A stretch of 61,275 nt of DNA from a bacterium (GTDB lineage Bacteria; Verrucomicrobiota; Verrucomicrobiia; Limisphaerales; J093): positions 1 to 61,275 of the forward strand of contig JAJXZJ010000016.1 of NCBI GenBank assembly GCA_021780105.1, written 5' to 3'. Position 1 is the stretch's first letter. The number at the start of each line of letters is the position of its first letter. Under the pieces are notes generated by a model. It saw nothing but the letters and a program-made list of their open reading frames with translations, had not been told where the DNA came from and ran no database searches. Both the position numbers and the translations under genes were made by a program. This document shows, piece by piece, positions 7,654 to 14,803 of this stretch.

Positions 7654-8701
7654 ATAAGTAACATACTTTTCCCGCATGAGCACCAAGACCAGGCGGGATC
7701 TCGAAGGAATGGAACAACGTCGGCGTGAAGGCATGCGCCTCCTTGCCCAAGGCATTCCCCAAGCTGAAGTCGCACGGCGCTGCGGCGTCAGCCGGGTGAG
7801 CGCCCTGCGCTGGGAACAACGGCGCACTGCGGCTCAAGGAGTCGCTTGAAAACGCCGCCCCTTGGGCCGGCGACCCAAACTGAATCCGACCCACATGCAA
7901 AAGCTGGAGCAGGCGCTCCGGCAAGGGGCGCAGGCCCATGGTTTTCATCAATGATCTCTGGACCTTGCCGCGCATCGCCGGACTGATCTGCCGGCAGAGC
8001 GGCGTGCGTTTGCATCCCGGACATGTCTGGCGGCTGCTGGGCCGCATGGGCTGGAGTCTCCAGCGCCCTGCGGGCAAGGCGGTGCAGCGTGATGACAAGG
8101 CGATGGACCGCTGGAAACGAGAGGTCTGGCCGGCCTTAAAAAAAAAGGCGCGCCGGCAGCGCCGAACCCTTGTCTTTATTGACGAAAGCGGGTTGAGCAC
8201 CCGGCCGACCCGGGCGCGCACCTGGGCTCCGCGTGGACAAACCCCGGTGCTCCACGAGACGTTCAATTGGAAGAGCCTCTCGATCATCGGTGGATTGACC
8301 CTGTGGCGATGCCTCTTTCAAGTCCATGCCGGCAGCATCAAAAGTCTTCAGGTGATTGAATTCCTGAATCATCTCCAGCGGCATATTCCCGGGAAGATCC
8401 TGATCCTCTGGGATAGGGCGCCCATTCATCGCAGCCTGTTGGTCAAAAACCACGTCGCCGCCACCCGGGGACGCATTCAAGTCGAGCGGTTGCCGGCCTA
8501 TGCGCCCGAACTCAATCCGGTGGAGTATATGTGCGGACATCTCAAGACGCATGAAATCGCCAATCGGATCGCCACCCAGGCCTGGGAACTCAGTCGGGAG
8601 GCCACCGCCGCCCTGCGCCGGATGCGCCGACGGAATTCCCTCGTTGCCGCCGGCTGCTCCCAAGCTGAATTGTGGCCTTGATGTCACCGTATTATGCGAT
8701 G
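7644..8701 (+). mobile_element. IS630-family insertion sequence, decayed
   Basis: The boundaries come from two inverted end sequences. The left (around 7648-7664, GCATAAATAAGTAACAT) and right (around 8681-8697, ATGTCACCGTATTATGC) ends match at 12 of 17 positions when one is reversed. The element has cut a DUF883-like gene on its left and adjoins a gene fragment on its right. The right end resembles the outer end of the second relic at about 9838-9858, so both belong to the same IS group. Confidence 0.7.
7676..8681 (+). pseudogene. IS630-family transposase pseudogene
   Basis: An N-terminal helix-turn-helix part (7676-7849) ends at an in-frame TGA. The same frame resumes with Leu-Gly-Arg-Arg-Pro-Lys-Leu to 7940, and the remaining catalytic part (7938-8681) is in another frame. 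That part starts with Asp-Leu-Trp-Thr-Leu-Pro-Arg and contains Phe-Ile-Asp-Glu-Ser-Gly, Trp-Asp-Arg-Ala-Pro-Ile-His and Tyr-Ala-Pro-Glu-Leu-Asn-Pro-Val-Glu, the IS630 DDE-type signature. One stop and at least one frameshift make it inactive. Confidence 0.85.
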
Positions 8702-9406
8702 CTAAATAGGCCACAGCAACAAGGGGAGGAGCCATTGATGACGGTGAATTCGATAGACTGGAGCGACGACGACGACAGTTCGGCCACGGCCTTCAAGCAG
8801 TTTGATCACTATTATACCAGCGAGACCTGGACCTGGCCGAGGGACCACTGGATACCGATCCGGCGGGGAACCTATTCCTACTGTGATTTCCTCAATCAAC
8901 AGACCACCACCAACGATTGCGACCCGCCGGACTCGGCTTATTTACTGCCCATGGAATCCTGTGCCGTCAACTATGCGCGCATCTGGAATGACAACACGAG
9001 CAGCGAGACCTTCTCCTGCGTCGCCCAGACCCGGCTCTTTCTGCGGACCGGGGGCAAGGCCTTGCCCGGCCGGCGCAACCTGATCGTGCTTCATGCGGAT
9101 GGGGCGGTGGTCACGGACGCCCAATGGCATCCGCCGACGCCACTCAACAGCGGTAATTCACTCTATCTGGGGCCCGAACGCATGATAATCCGGGGCCAAA
9201 GCGTGGGGACGGACGGTTATTTGTATCTGGCCCTGCCCGACGGCGCGGAACTGGACATCACTCCCACCGTCGCCGACTGCGATATCTATGCGTTTGAGGT
9301 CAACCCGACCAAACACAGATTGGTTTCACAAACAGTGTGCTCCGCACCGGCAAACACTCCCGACACCCGAACAACGATTGGCATCGGAGAACAAGTGCTG
9401 TGCTCG
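8702..9406 (+). pseudogene. Fragment of an unknown gene between two IS630 relics
   Basis: The frame is open from inside the IS630 right end into the second IS630 relic, so both the true start and end are lost. The surviving part is acidic and aromatic-rich (Asp-Asp-Asp-Asp, many Tyr and Trp) with several cysteines. Toward the end Thr-Arg-Thr-Thr-Ile-Gly-Ile-Gly-Glu-Gln-Val looks like a beta-strand motif of secreted or surface proteins. I do not recognise the family. About 230 residues survive, and the sequence looks coding rather than random. Confidence 0.5.
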
Positions 9407-9860
9407 ATGGCCCGGCGTTCGGGGCGTTGGCAACTGAACCCGCTGGCCCCCGGCAACCGCCACACATGCCCCGGATGATAATCCACCCCCGTCAACTCTT
9501 TGATCAGCAACGCGACGCGCGGCAACGTCCAGAGGGCGGTCTTGCAACCCCGGGCCACCGGACCTGCCAGCAGCGCTTTAACGACCTGCTGCGTTTGTTT
9601 GCCGGTCAGTTTGGGTTTGGGGCCGGCAGGGCCTTTGCTCGCCAAGGCGGCCTGCCCGCCTTTCTCCCAAGCGGTTTTCCAGCGGTAAGCCACCAGGCGG
9701 GCGCTCCCCAGCCGCCGGGCCACCTCGGGGGCAGAAAGGCCCCTGGCGAACAGTTTGCCCACCTGAAGGCGGCGTTTTTCCAGCTTGGCATGATCTCGGG
9801 TCTCCGACATGCCAACAGCCCGGCACGCATCCGCATAACTGTCACCCTATAATGCGATGA
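9407..9860 (-). mobile_element. Second IS630-family relic (transposase N-terminal half)
   Basis: On the minus strand from ATG 9808-9810 the product has the IS630 N-terminal helix-turn-helix (Ala-Pro-Glu-Val-Ala-Arg-Arg-Leu-Gly), Lys-Pro-Lys-Leu-Thr, and Leu-Trp-Thr-Leu-Pro-Arg-Val-Ala-Leu-Leu-Ile. It then loses similarity near 9407, before the catalytic core. The outer end at about 9838-9858 (TGTCACCCTATAATGCGATG) matches the right end of the 7644-8701 element. The protein differs from the first copy, so these are related but not identical elements. Confidence 0.75.
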
Positions 9861-9928
9861 CTCAATGGTATAACACTGATACTTCAGTCTATGTCAATTT
9901 CTGTAAATAGAGACTTTAGGAGGTTATT

Positions 9929-10603
9929 ATGACTCAAGGTCGGCTCGTGTTCTCCATGCTATTGTCTGTACTGTTATGCGTTGCGGCGACTCGTGGCGAC
10001 GATCACTCCCTGGTTCTGCCGAAAGGAATGCAAGACGTGCGGCTGGGAATGGCCCTTACGGAGTTTGTCAGGACACATCCATTTGCCAAACCGTTGCTGG
10101 AAAGCCGAGTGGATACTAACCGGCCCAATCAGACTCTTGTGGAATTCCAAGCGGCGAGCACTAATCCCGCATGGCGAACAATCGCCACGAACCTCGCAAA
10201 CGGCCGTTCAATGGACCAGTATGTGTTTCGCAAAGGCACCTTGAAAGAGGCAAGTTGGAGCTTGATGGGCAACGCGCCTCAGGTATTGAATGTGCAAAGC
10301 AACCTCTTAGCCGACATTGTCAGGAAGAACGGATCGAGATACAAAGTGTGGTTCATGCGGCGAGATGATGGCACGCCTATATCCGCGGCACCAGTCGTTC
10401 GGTGGGAACAGAATAGCTGCTGGCTGGGTCTGATTCTACAAAACCCAGTCGAGGTGCCCAAGGACCACCCAGTAGCCGTTACGGTGTTTTTTCAAGGAGG
10501 AGAAGCTGACAGGAGATCTGTTTTGCCCACAACGGTTGTTGAAGCTGACAAGGCACGGCTTATCTGGAGCCAACTTGGAATCACCAATAGCGTTCGCCGG
10601 TAA
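9929..10603 (+). CDS. Hypothetical secreted protein
   Basis: The 224-residue product has an N-terminal signal peptide (basic start, hydrophobic core to about residue 21, cleavage likely near Ala-Thr-Arg-Gly-Asp). The mature part is mixed alpha/beta with no motif I recognise. A strong ribosome binding site, AGGAGG at 9918-9923, fixes ATG 9929. The gene stands alone between the IS630 relic and 10603, and its base use looks less GC-rich than the neighbours, hinting at transfer. Confidence 0.7.
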   Translation: MTQGRLVFSMLLSVLLCVAATRGDDHSLVLPKGMQDVRLGMALTEFVRTHPFAKPLLESRVDTNRPNQTLVEFQAASTNPAWRTIATNLANGRSMDQYVFRKGTLKEASWSLMGNAPQVLNVQSNLLADIVRKNGSRYKVWFMRRDDGTPISAAPVVRWEQNSCWLGLILQNPVEVPKDHPVAVTVFFQGGEADRRSVLPTTVVEADKARLIWSQLGITNSVRR

Positions 10604-10965
10604 TGAGTGAATGGGCAGCCAATGGTCAGACAGCAGCCAGCGGTCGGGGCACCAACCCGGATGACCCGGCCGCGACCACGCACGACCTCCATCCCGACCG
10701 GGATGATTGCGTGTACATCGACGCCTTTACGGAATTGCCTGATGACCAACGCTCGCCGCCCGTGCCCGCGGACCAGGTGGAGCACCTGCACGTGTTGACA
10801 ATGCTAAGCCGGGGAATGGGCGGTTTTCGGTCGGAGACGGACATCATGGGCGACGCGACCATCTACCACTCCCTTGACCTCTGGCCGGACATTGACCGAG
10901 CAGGAGTGGACCAGGCGGCAAGCCGTTTGCCGCTCCCGTTTTTGGAATCAAGGCAAACCCGGTAG
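10603..10965 (+). CDS. Doubtful small ORF overlapping the previous stop
   Basis: A 120-residue frame whose ATG overlaps the preceding stop (TAATG), as in translational coupling. The composition (Asp/Pro/Arg-rich) has no recognisable domain, signal peptide or membrane segment. The opposite strand is also open here, so coding status is uncertain. Confidence 0.25.
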   Translation: MSEWAANGQTAASGRGTNPDDPAATTHDLHPDRDDCVYIDAFTELPDDQRSPPVPADQVEHLHVLTMLSRGMGGFRSETDIMGDATIYHSLDLWPDIDRAGVDQAASRLPLPFLESRQTR

Positions 10966-11038
10966 CGGCTCCTCTGCGCGGCAGCGGGGCCGAAGCCGGT
11001 GCGCTTGCGCGGCATCCCGGCCGGGACCACTTTATCGC

Positions 11039-11542
11039 ATGAATATCTATCTGCTCCGCCACGGTTTGGCGGTGGAGCGGGGTTCCGCGAAATATCGCGA
11101 CGACCGTGACCGTCCGCTCACCGCCGAAGGTCGCGCGAAGGTCAAACGCATTGCGCAGGCGATGACGGCGATGGATTTGGAGTTCGACGCGATCTTGAGC
11201 AGCCCGTTCGTCCGCGCCCGCGAGACGGCCGAACTGGTCGCCGCCGGCGTGAAACCGCGGCGAAAAGTCACGCTTTGCGACGCGCTCGCCGCCGATGCCG
11301 AACCGGCGGAAATCGTCCCGCATCTGACCGCGTTGAAGCCGGCACCCAAGGAGGTACTGCTTGTCGGTCACCAGCCTTACCTCGGCAACCTGGCTTCACT
11401 GCTGCTCGCGAGCACCTCGCCGGACGCCCTGGAATTCAAGAAGGGCGGTCTGGCCAAACTCAGAGTCAGCGGTTCGCCTGCGGCACGCAGCGCGTCGTTG
11501 GAGTGGCTCCTGACGCCCCGGCTGATGAAGCTAATCGCGTGA
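11039..11542 (+). CDS. sixA: Phosphohistidine phosphatase SixA-type
   Basis: A 167-residue histidine phosphatase-fold protein. The N-terminal Leu-Arg-His-Gly holds the phospho-accepting His, Ser-Ser-Pro-Phe-Val-Arg-Ala-Arg-Glu-Thr-Ala is the second signature, and Val-Gly-His-Gln-Pro-Tyr carries the second catalytic His. Size and motifs fit SixA, which removes phosphate from histidine residues such as those in phosphorelay HPt domains. ATG 11039 directly starts the first strand. It converges with the response regulator gene on the other strand. A role on that regulator is possible but speculative. Confidence 0.85.
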   Translation: MNIYLLRHGLAVERGSAKYRDDRDRPLTAEGRAKVKRIAQAMTAMDLEFDAILSSPFVRARETAELVAAGVKPRRKVTLCDALAADAEPAEIVPHLTALKPAPKEVLLVGHQPYLGNLASLLLASTSPDALEFKKGGLAKLRVSGSPAARSASLEWLLTPRLMKLIA

Positions 11543-11570
11543 TGCTGCGGACCTGCCGAGGTTGTGCCTC

Positions 11571-12236
11571 TCAAGCCGGCGACTCGGGATCGCCGTCGTC
11601 TTCGCCGGTTTCCCATCTCGGGTAAATTTCCGCCGGAATTTCGCCACGGCGGATGAGTTCCTGCAAATCGCGGATGATGGTGCGGCGCGCCACCTTGAAC
11701 CGCCGGGCCAGGGCGGAGATGTTGGGCCGGTCACGGGCGTCCTGCAGTTGGCGGCGGATTTCCGTCTGCCGGCTGAGGCGGTCGGTGGAGCGGCTGAGCA
11801 GGTCCGCGATGTCCGCGCGTTTGGACCGTTCCAGCGCCTCGAACTGCCGCACGATTTCCGTCGCGCCGCATTCCGCCAGGGCGGTTTGAATTGTGCGATG
11901 AAGTTCGTTCAAATCCAGCGGCTTGGTCAGGCAATAATGCGCCCGGCGCGGACCTTGGAGCGCATTGATTTGCTGATGCACCTCCAGCGCGCCGGAGACA
12001 ATGATCACCGGCACATAAGGCAGCAGATCCTTCATCTCCGGCAGGAAATCCAGCCCCAGTTCGCCCCGGGCCAGGATGTGGTCCAGGATGATGATGTCCG
12101 GCCGGTCGGCCGCCAGCGTAGCCAGCGCCTTCGAGCCGGTCTTCGCGCGGAGCAGGTCGAAATCCTTCAGCGCCTCCTCATACAACTCATACTGGAGGTC
12201 GTCGTCCTCGATCACGAGAATGTGCTTGCGTTCCAT
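11571..12236 (-). CDS. Response regulator with C-terminal helix-turn-helix output
   Basis: A 221-residue protein. Residues 1-120 form a receiver domain with the acidic pair Glu-Asp-Asp-Asp near the start, the phospho-acceptor Asp in Ile-Ile-Leu-Asp-His, Ile-Ile-Val-Ser-Gly for the switch Ser, and Thr-Lys-Pro for the conserved Lys. A charged helical linker follows. The last 60 residues include a helix-turn-helix (Ser-Ala-Leu-Ala-Arg-Arg-Phe-Lys-Val-Ala-Arg-Arg-Thr). It probably binds DNA when phosphorylated. No histidine kinase is adjacent. An alternative start lies two codons upstream (12242). Confidence 0.8.
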   Translation of the reverse strand: MERKHILVIEDDDLQYELYEEALKDFDLLRAKTGSKALATLAADRPDIIILDHILARGELGLDFLPEMKDLLPYVPVIIVSGALEVHQQINALQGPRRAHYCLTKPLDLNELHRTIQTALAECGATEIVRQFEALERSKRADIADLLSRSTDRLSRQTEIRRQLQDARDRPNISALARRFKVARRTIIRDLQELIRRGEIPAEIYPRWETGEDDGDPESPA

Positions 12237-12242
12237 GAACAA

Positions 12243-12566
12243 CGAAAAACATGCGCCGGCCCGCCCGGCGAAGCAAGTCCCTCTACATCGTGACCGTCAA
12301 GTCGCCCGCGATGTTCAGTGGCGCCGATTTCCTCCGCGCATTGACCCGGCTTGTTCCCCGGCCGCATGATCAGACCGTTCTTCAACGCGTTTGGGGCGTT
12401 TCCCCATGGCTCTGCCAGCGCAAATACCCAATCGTTTGCCAGTCGGAGAAACACTGCAAAAGCGGTGGCGCTTTCTTTCGGAAGCTAGAACTATCTTTCA
12501 AAGACAGAACGTTGTTCCTGGGAGTGAGGTTCCCACGAAACCGTGGACAAGGGGCGGAGAAACTGA
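12243..12566. other. No recognisable gene between response regulator and IS3 relic
   Basis: Several open frames cross this stretch on both strands, but none has a domain or a convincing start. It probably contains the response regulator promoter (minus strand, near 12240-12300) and decayed sequence next to the IS3 remnant. Confidence 0.4.
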
Positions 12567-12870
12567 GAAAGAAAAGCCGCCACGTCCACGCATCCGAAAC
12601 CCGGTCGCAAGACCTACGATCCTGAGTTCAAGCAACAGGCCGTGCGGCTGCTGATCAGCAGCGGCCGTCCCATCAACCGCGTTGCCCGTGAGCCGGGCAT
12701 CTGCGCATGGAATCTGCGTGACTGGCGCCGGGTGTTGCAACACGATCCGAACCGTCCGGAGGACGTGCTGAAGGTGGACGCCGACGAGGACGGCGTGGGC
12801 GGGGACGAGGCGGCCGACGCGCTGCGTTACCGGTGGCGACCCGGACGCGCCAGGTCAAGGCCCGGAGGCT
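12567..12870 (+). pseudogene. IS3-family OrfA remnant
   Basis: From about 12606 the plus strand reads Arg-Lys-Thr-Tyr-Asp-Pro-Glu-Phe-Lys-Gln-Gln-Ala-Val-Arg-Leu-Leu and then a helix-turn-helix (Arg-Val-Ala-Arg-Glu...Trp-Asn-Leu-Arg-Asp-Trp). This is the N-terminus of IS3/IS911-type OrfA. A stop at 12564 blocks an upstream start, the OrfA tail degenerates after about 12790, and no OrfB is present. Confidence 0.65.
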
Positions 12871-12891
12871 GCGGGGGGTGAGCCGCCGTGA

Positions 12892-13257
12892 TCAGGCGGC
12901 GGGCCGCAGTTCGGCCCGGCGCATCCAGCTCAGCAGGAACAGTGCGCCCACCAGAAAGAGCGGCCCGGCGATGATCAGATACGTAGGCCACGGGAACCGG
13001 CCCCAGAACGAGGCAATGTAAAATCCGCCCAAGGCGGGGAAGGTGATGGCGCCAATCCAAGGCCAGCGCCAGGCGAGGGCCACCAGGACCAGCAGGATGG
13101 CGGTGGGGATCAGGTGCATGGCCAGGGCCAAGGCGGTGGGCCAGAAGCCGAGGTGTTCATCAAACACATCGAGGGCGAAGAGGCTGATGAAGGCGGCGAA
13201 GAGCAGCCCCAGCACGCGGGGTGTCCAGAGGAGGAGGCGACGAAGGTTGGTTTTCAT
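12892..13257 (-). CDS. Hypothetical four-helix membrane protein
   Basis: The 121-residue product has a basic start (Met-Lys-Thr-Asn-Leu-Arg-Arg), then about four hydrophobic helices with short loops, one carrying Leu-Phe-Ala-Leu-Asp-Val-Phe, and an Arg-rich C-terminus. It resembles small uncharacterised integral membrane proteins of the DUF7670 kind. ATG at 13255-13257 is preferred because hydrophobicity begins just after it. It stands alone, facing away from the IS3 relic. Confidence 0.7.
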   Translation of the reverse strand: MKTNLRRLLLWTPRVLGLLFAAFISLFALDVFDEHLGFWPTALALAMHLIPTAILLVLVALAWRWPWIGAITFPALGGFYIASFWGRFPWPTYLIIAGPLFLVGALFLLSWMRRAELRPAA

Positions 13258-13490
13258 AGCTTTGATGCTCGACGATAAGCCCGGAGCGGCTTGGGCGTGA
13301 GTTGAAAAAACCAACGGCGGGATTGAGCGCGTCAATCAAGGGTCGTCGTGATCGAGGCAGGGCGGGGCGGGGTGTTGCGGAATGAAGTCCAGAGGGCGTT
13401 GCCCTTTGGCGCGGTCTGGTGCGCGGAGCACTAGACGGTGCCGGAGCGGCTGAGCGGCGTCGCGGCGAAGCCGCGAAAAAAATTTGGCCA

Positions 13491-13532
13491 CCTCATCCGG
13501 CCTGCGGCCACCTTCTCCCCAGAGCGGAGAAG
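13491..13532 (+). repeat. Dispersed repeat, copy 1 (CTCATCCGGCCTGCGG type)
   Basis: About 42 bp including CCTCATCCGGCCTGCGGCCA, then ACCTTCTC, and a CTTCTCC / GGAGAAG inverted pair. An inverted copy is at 59024-59066, with at least 27 identical bases. This is the look of a widespread intergenic repeat in many GC-rich bacteria. It lies just 3' of a truncated gene on the minus strand. Confidence 0.7.
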
Positions 13533-13550
13533 GCGCCGCAAGCGGCGTGG

Positions 13551-13862
13551 TCAATCTTCGTCGGGCAGCATGACGGTGATGGCGGGTTGCGGGGCGTCCA
13601 GGTCCAGCGGGCCGCAGGGGTGTTGCCAGCACTGGCGCTTGTTTTTCCGGTGAAAGCCGAACTCGGCGAGCCGGGCGGTGATGGTCGGGGGCTGCCGGTC
13701 GGGGAACTGAATCCAGACCCACTGGCCGACGATCTGCGCGAGGTGGAAGAAGTCGGGCGCCTCGTTGCGGAGCAAGGCCAGCAAGTGGGCGGTGGGAAGC
13801 TGGCGGTTGGTCTGCCGTTTCGCGTAGTCAATGCGGGTCGGGCGGGTGTCGCGCAGATTAGG
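13551..13862 (-). pseudogene. 5'-truncated hypothetical gene (plasmid/phage-like)
   Basis: The minus-strand frame reads from about 13862, with no start, to a stop near 13551 (about 100 residues). It has Arg-Ile-Asp-Tyr-Ala-Lys-Arg-Gln-Thr, then Gly-Gln-Trp-Val-Trp-Ile-Gln-Phe-Pro-Asp, Phe-Gly-Phe-His-Arg and Cys-Trp-Gln-His-Pro-Cys-Gly. The Trp-Val-Trp-Ile and Trp-Gln-His-Pro-Cys-Gly patterns look like small conserved proteins often found near mobile DNA. The head is cut off exactly where the DinD/Bro-N gene begins on the other strand, which marks an insertion or recombination boundary. Confidence 0.55.
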
Positions 13863-13864
13863 CT

Positions 13865-14803
13865 TTGATTGGTCCGGGCTTCACCCTGTTTCAGCGCAAG
13901 GAAGTCCGCCGCACGATTCACAACAACGAATGGTGGTTCGTTATCACGGATGTCGTTGCCGTGCTGACCGACTCCGTTGATGCCAGCGACTATTTGAAAA
14001 AGCTCCGCAAGCGCGACGAGCTTTTGTCCAACGCTTTCAAAGGAGGGGGACAACTTGTCCCCCCCCTTGGCCTCGAATTCGACACGGCCGGCGGACGCCA
14101 GTTGCTTCAATGCTGGAACACCGAAGGCATCTTCCGCCTGATCCAATCCATTCCCAGCCCCAAGGCCGAGCCCTTCAAACGCTGGCTTGCCAGGGTCGGC
14201 TATGAGCGCATCCAGGAGATCGAAGACCCGGAGCTCGCCACCAAGCGCACCCGCGCGCTTTACGAGGCCAAGGGCTATTCCGATGACTGGATTGAAAAGC
14301 GGATGCGCTCCATCGCCATCCGCGATGAACTCACCGACGAATGGAAAAAGCGCGGCGTCCGCGAACAGCGCGAATACGCCATCCTCACCGCCGAAATTTC
14401 CCAGGCCACGTTCGGCCTGACTCCGTCTCAATACGCCGAGTTCAAGCGCCTCAAGCGCGAGAACCTCCGCGATCACATGACCGACCTCGAACTCATCTTC
14501 TCCATGCTCGGCGAGGCTTCCACGACGGAAATCGCCCGGACACGCGACGCGCAGGGCTTTCCAAAAAACAAACAGGCCGCGCGCGAAGGCGGCACGGTCG
14601 CCGGCAACGCCCGCCGCGAACTCGAAACCAAAAGCGGCCGCAAAGTCGTCACCAGCGAAAACTACCTCGCCCTCACGCAATCAGCAAGACAGCCCAACGC
14701 CTGGCTGGCAAGTCCGCCAGAAAATCCTGATTTATGCCCCGCACTCCAGACCACGAACGCTACGACCTCTCCGACGCCGAGAAGCGCGACCTCATCAAGC
14801 TGA
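13865..14803 (+). CDS. DinD-like / Bro-N domain protein, likely frameshifted at the 3' end
   Basis: The N-terminal Bro-N domain (about residues 1-110) shows Phe-Gln-Arg-Lys-Glu-Val-Arg, Glu-Trp-Trp-Phe-Val-Ile-Thr-Asp-Val-Val, Ser-Asp-Tyr-type spacing and Gly-Ile-Phe-Arg-Leu-Ile-Gln-Ser. The C-terminal half has the DinD signatures Thr-Lys-Arg-Thr-Arg...Tyr-Glu-Ala-Lys-Gly-Tyr-Ser and Arg-Asp-His-Met-Thr-Asp-Leu-Glu-Leu-Ile-Phe. DinD inhibits RecA in E. coli; other Bro-N proteins are phage antirepressors. The start is TTG 13865 (a stop lies at 13859), so the true start may be lost. The last 35 codons overlap the next gene. In another frame the C-terminus continues and stops at 14728-14730, four bases before ATG 14734. 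A one-base indel near 14665 is therefore likely. Confidence 0.75.
   Translation: MIGPGFTLFQRKEVRRTIHNNEWWFVITDVVAVLTDSVDASDYLKKLRKRDELLSNAFKGGGQLVPPLGLEFDTAGGRQLLQCWNTEGIFRLIQSIPSPKAEPFKRWLARVGYERIQEIEDPELATKRTRALYEAKGYSDDWIEKRMRSIAIRDELTDEWKKRGVREQREYAILTAEISQATFGLTPSQYAEFKRLKRENLRDHMTDLELIFSMLGEASTTEIARTRDAQGFPKNKQAAREGGTVAGNARRELETKSGRKVVTSENYLALTQSARQPNAWLASPPENPDLCPALQTTNATTSPTPRSATSSS

Noticed and set aside
13493..14680. Long minus-strand open frame opposite the Bro-N gene
   Set aside because: The plus-strand frame has clear Bro-N and DinD motifs; the antisense frame has none and is a GC-rich shadow.
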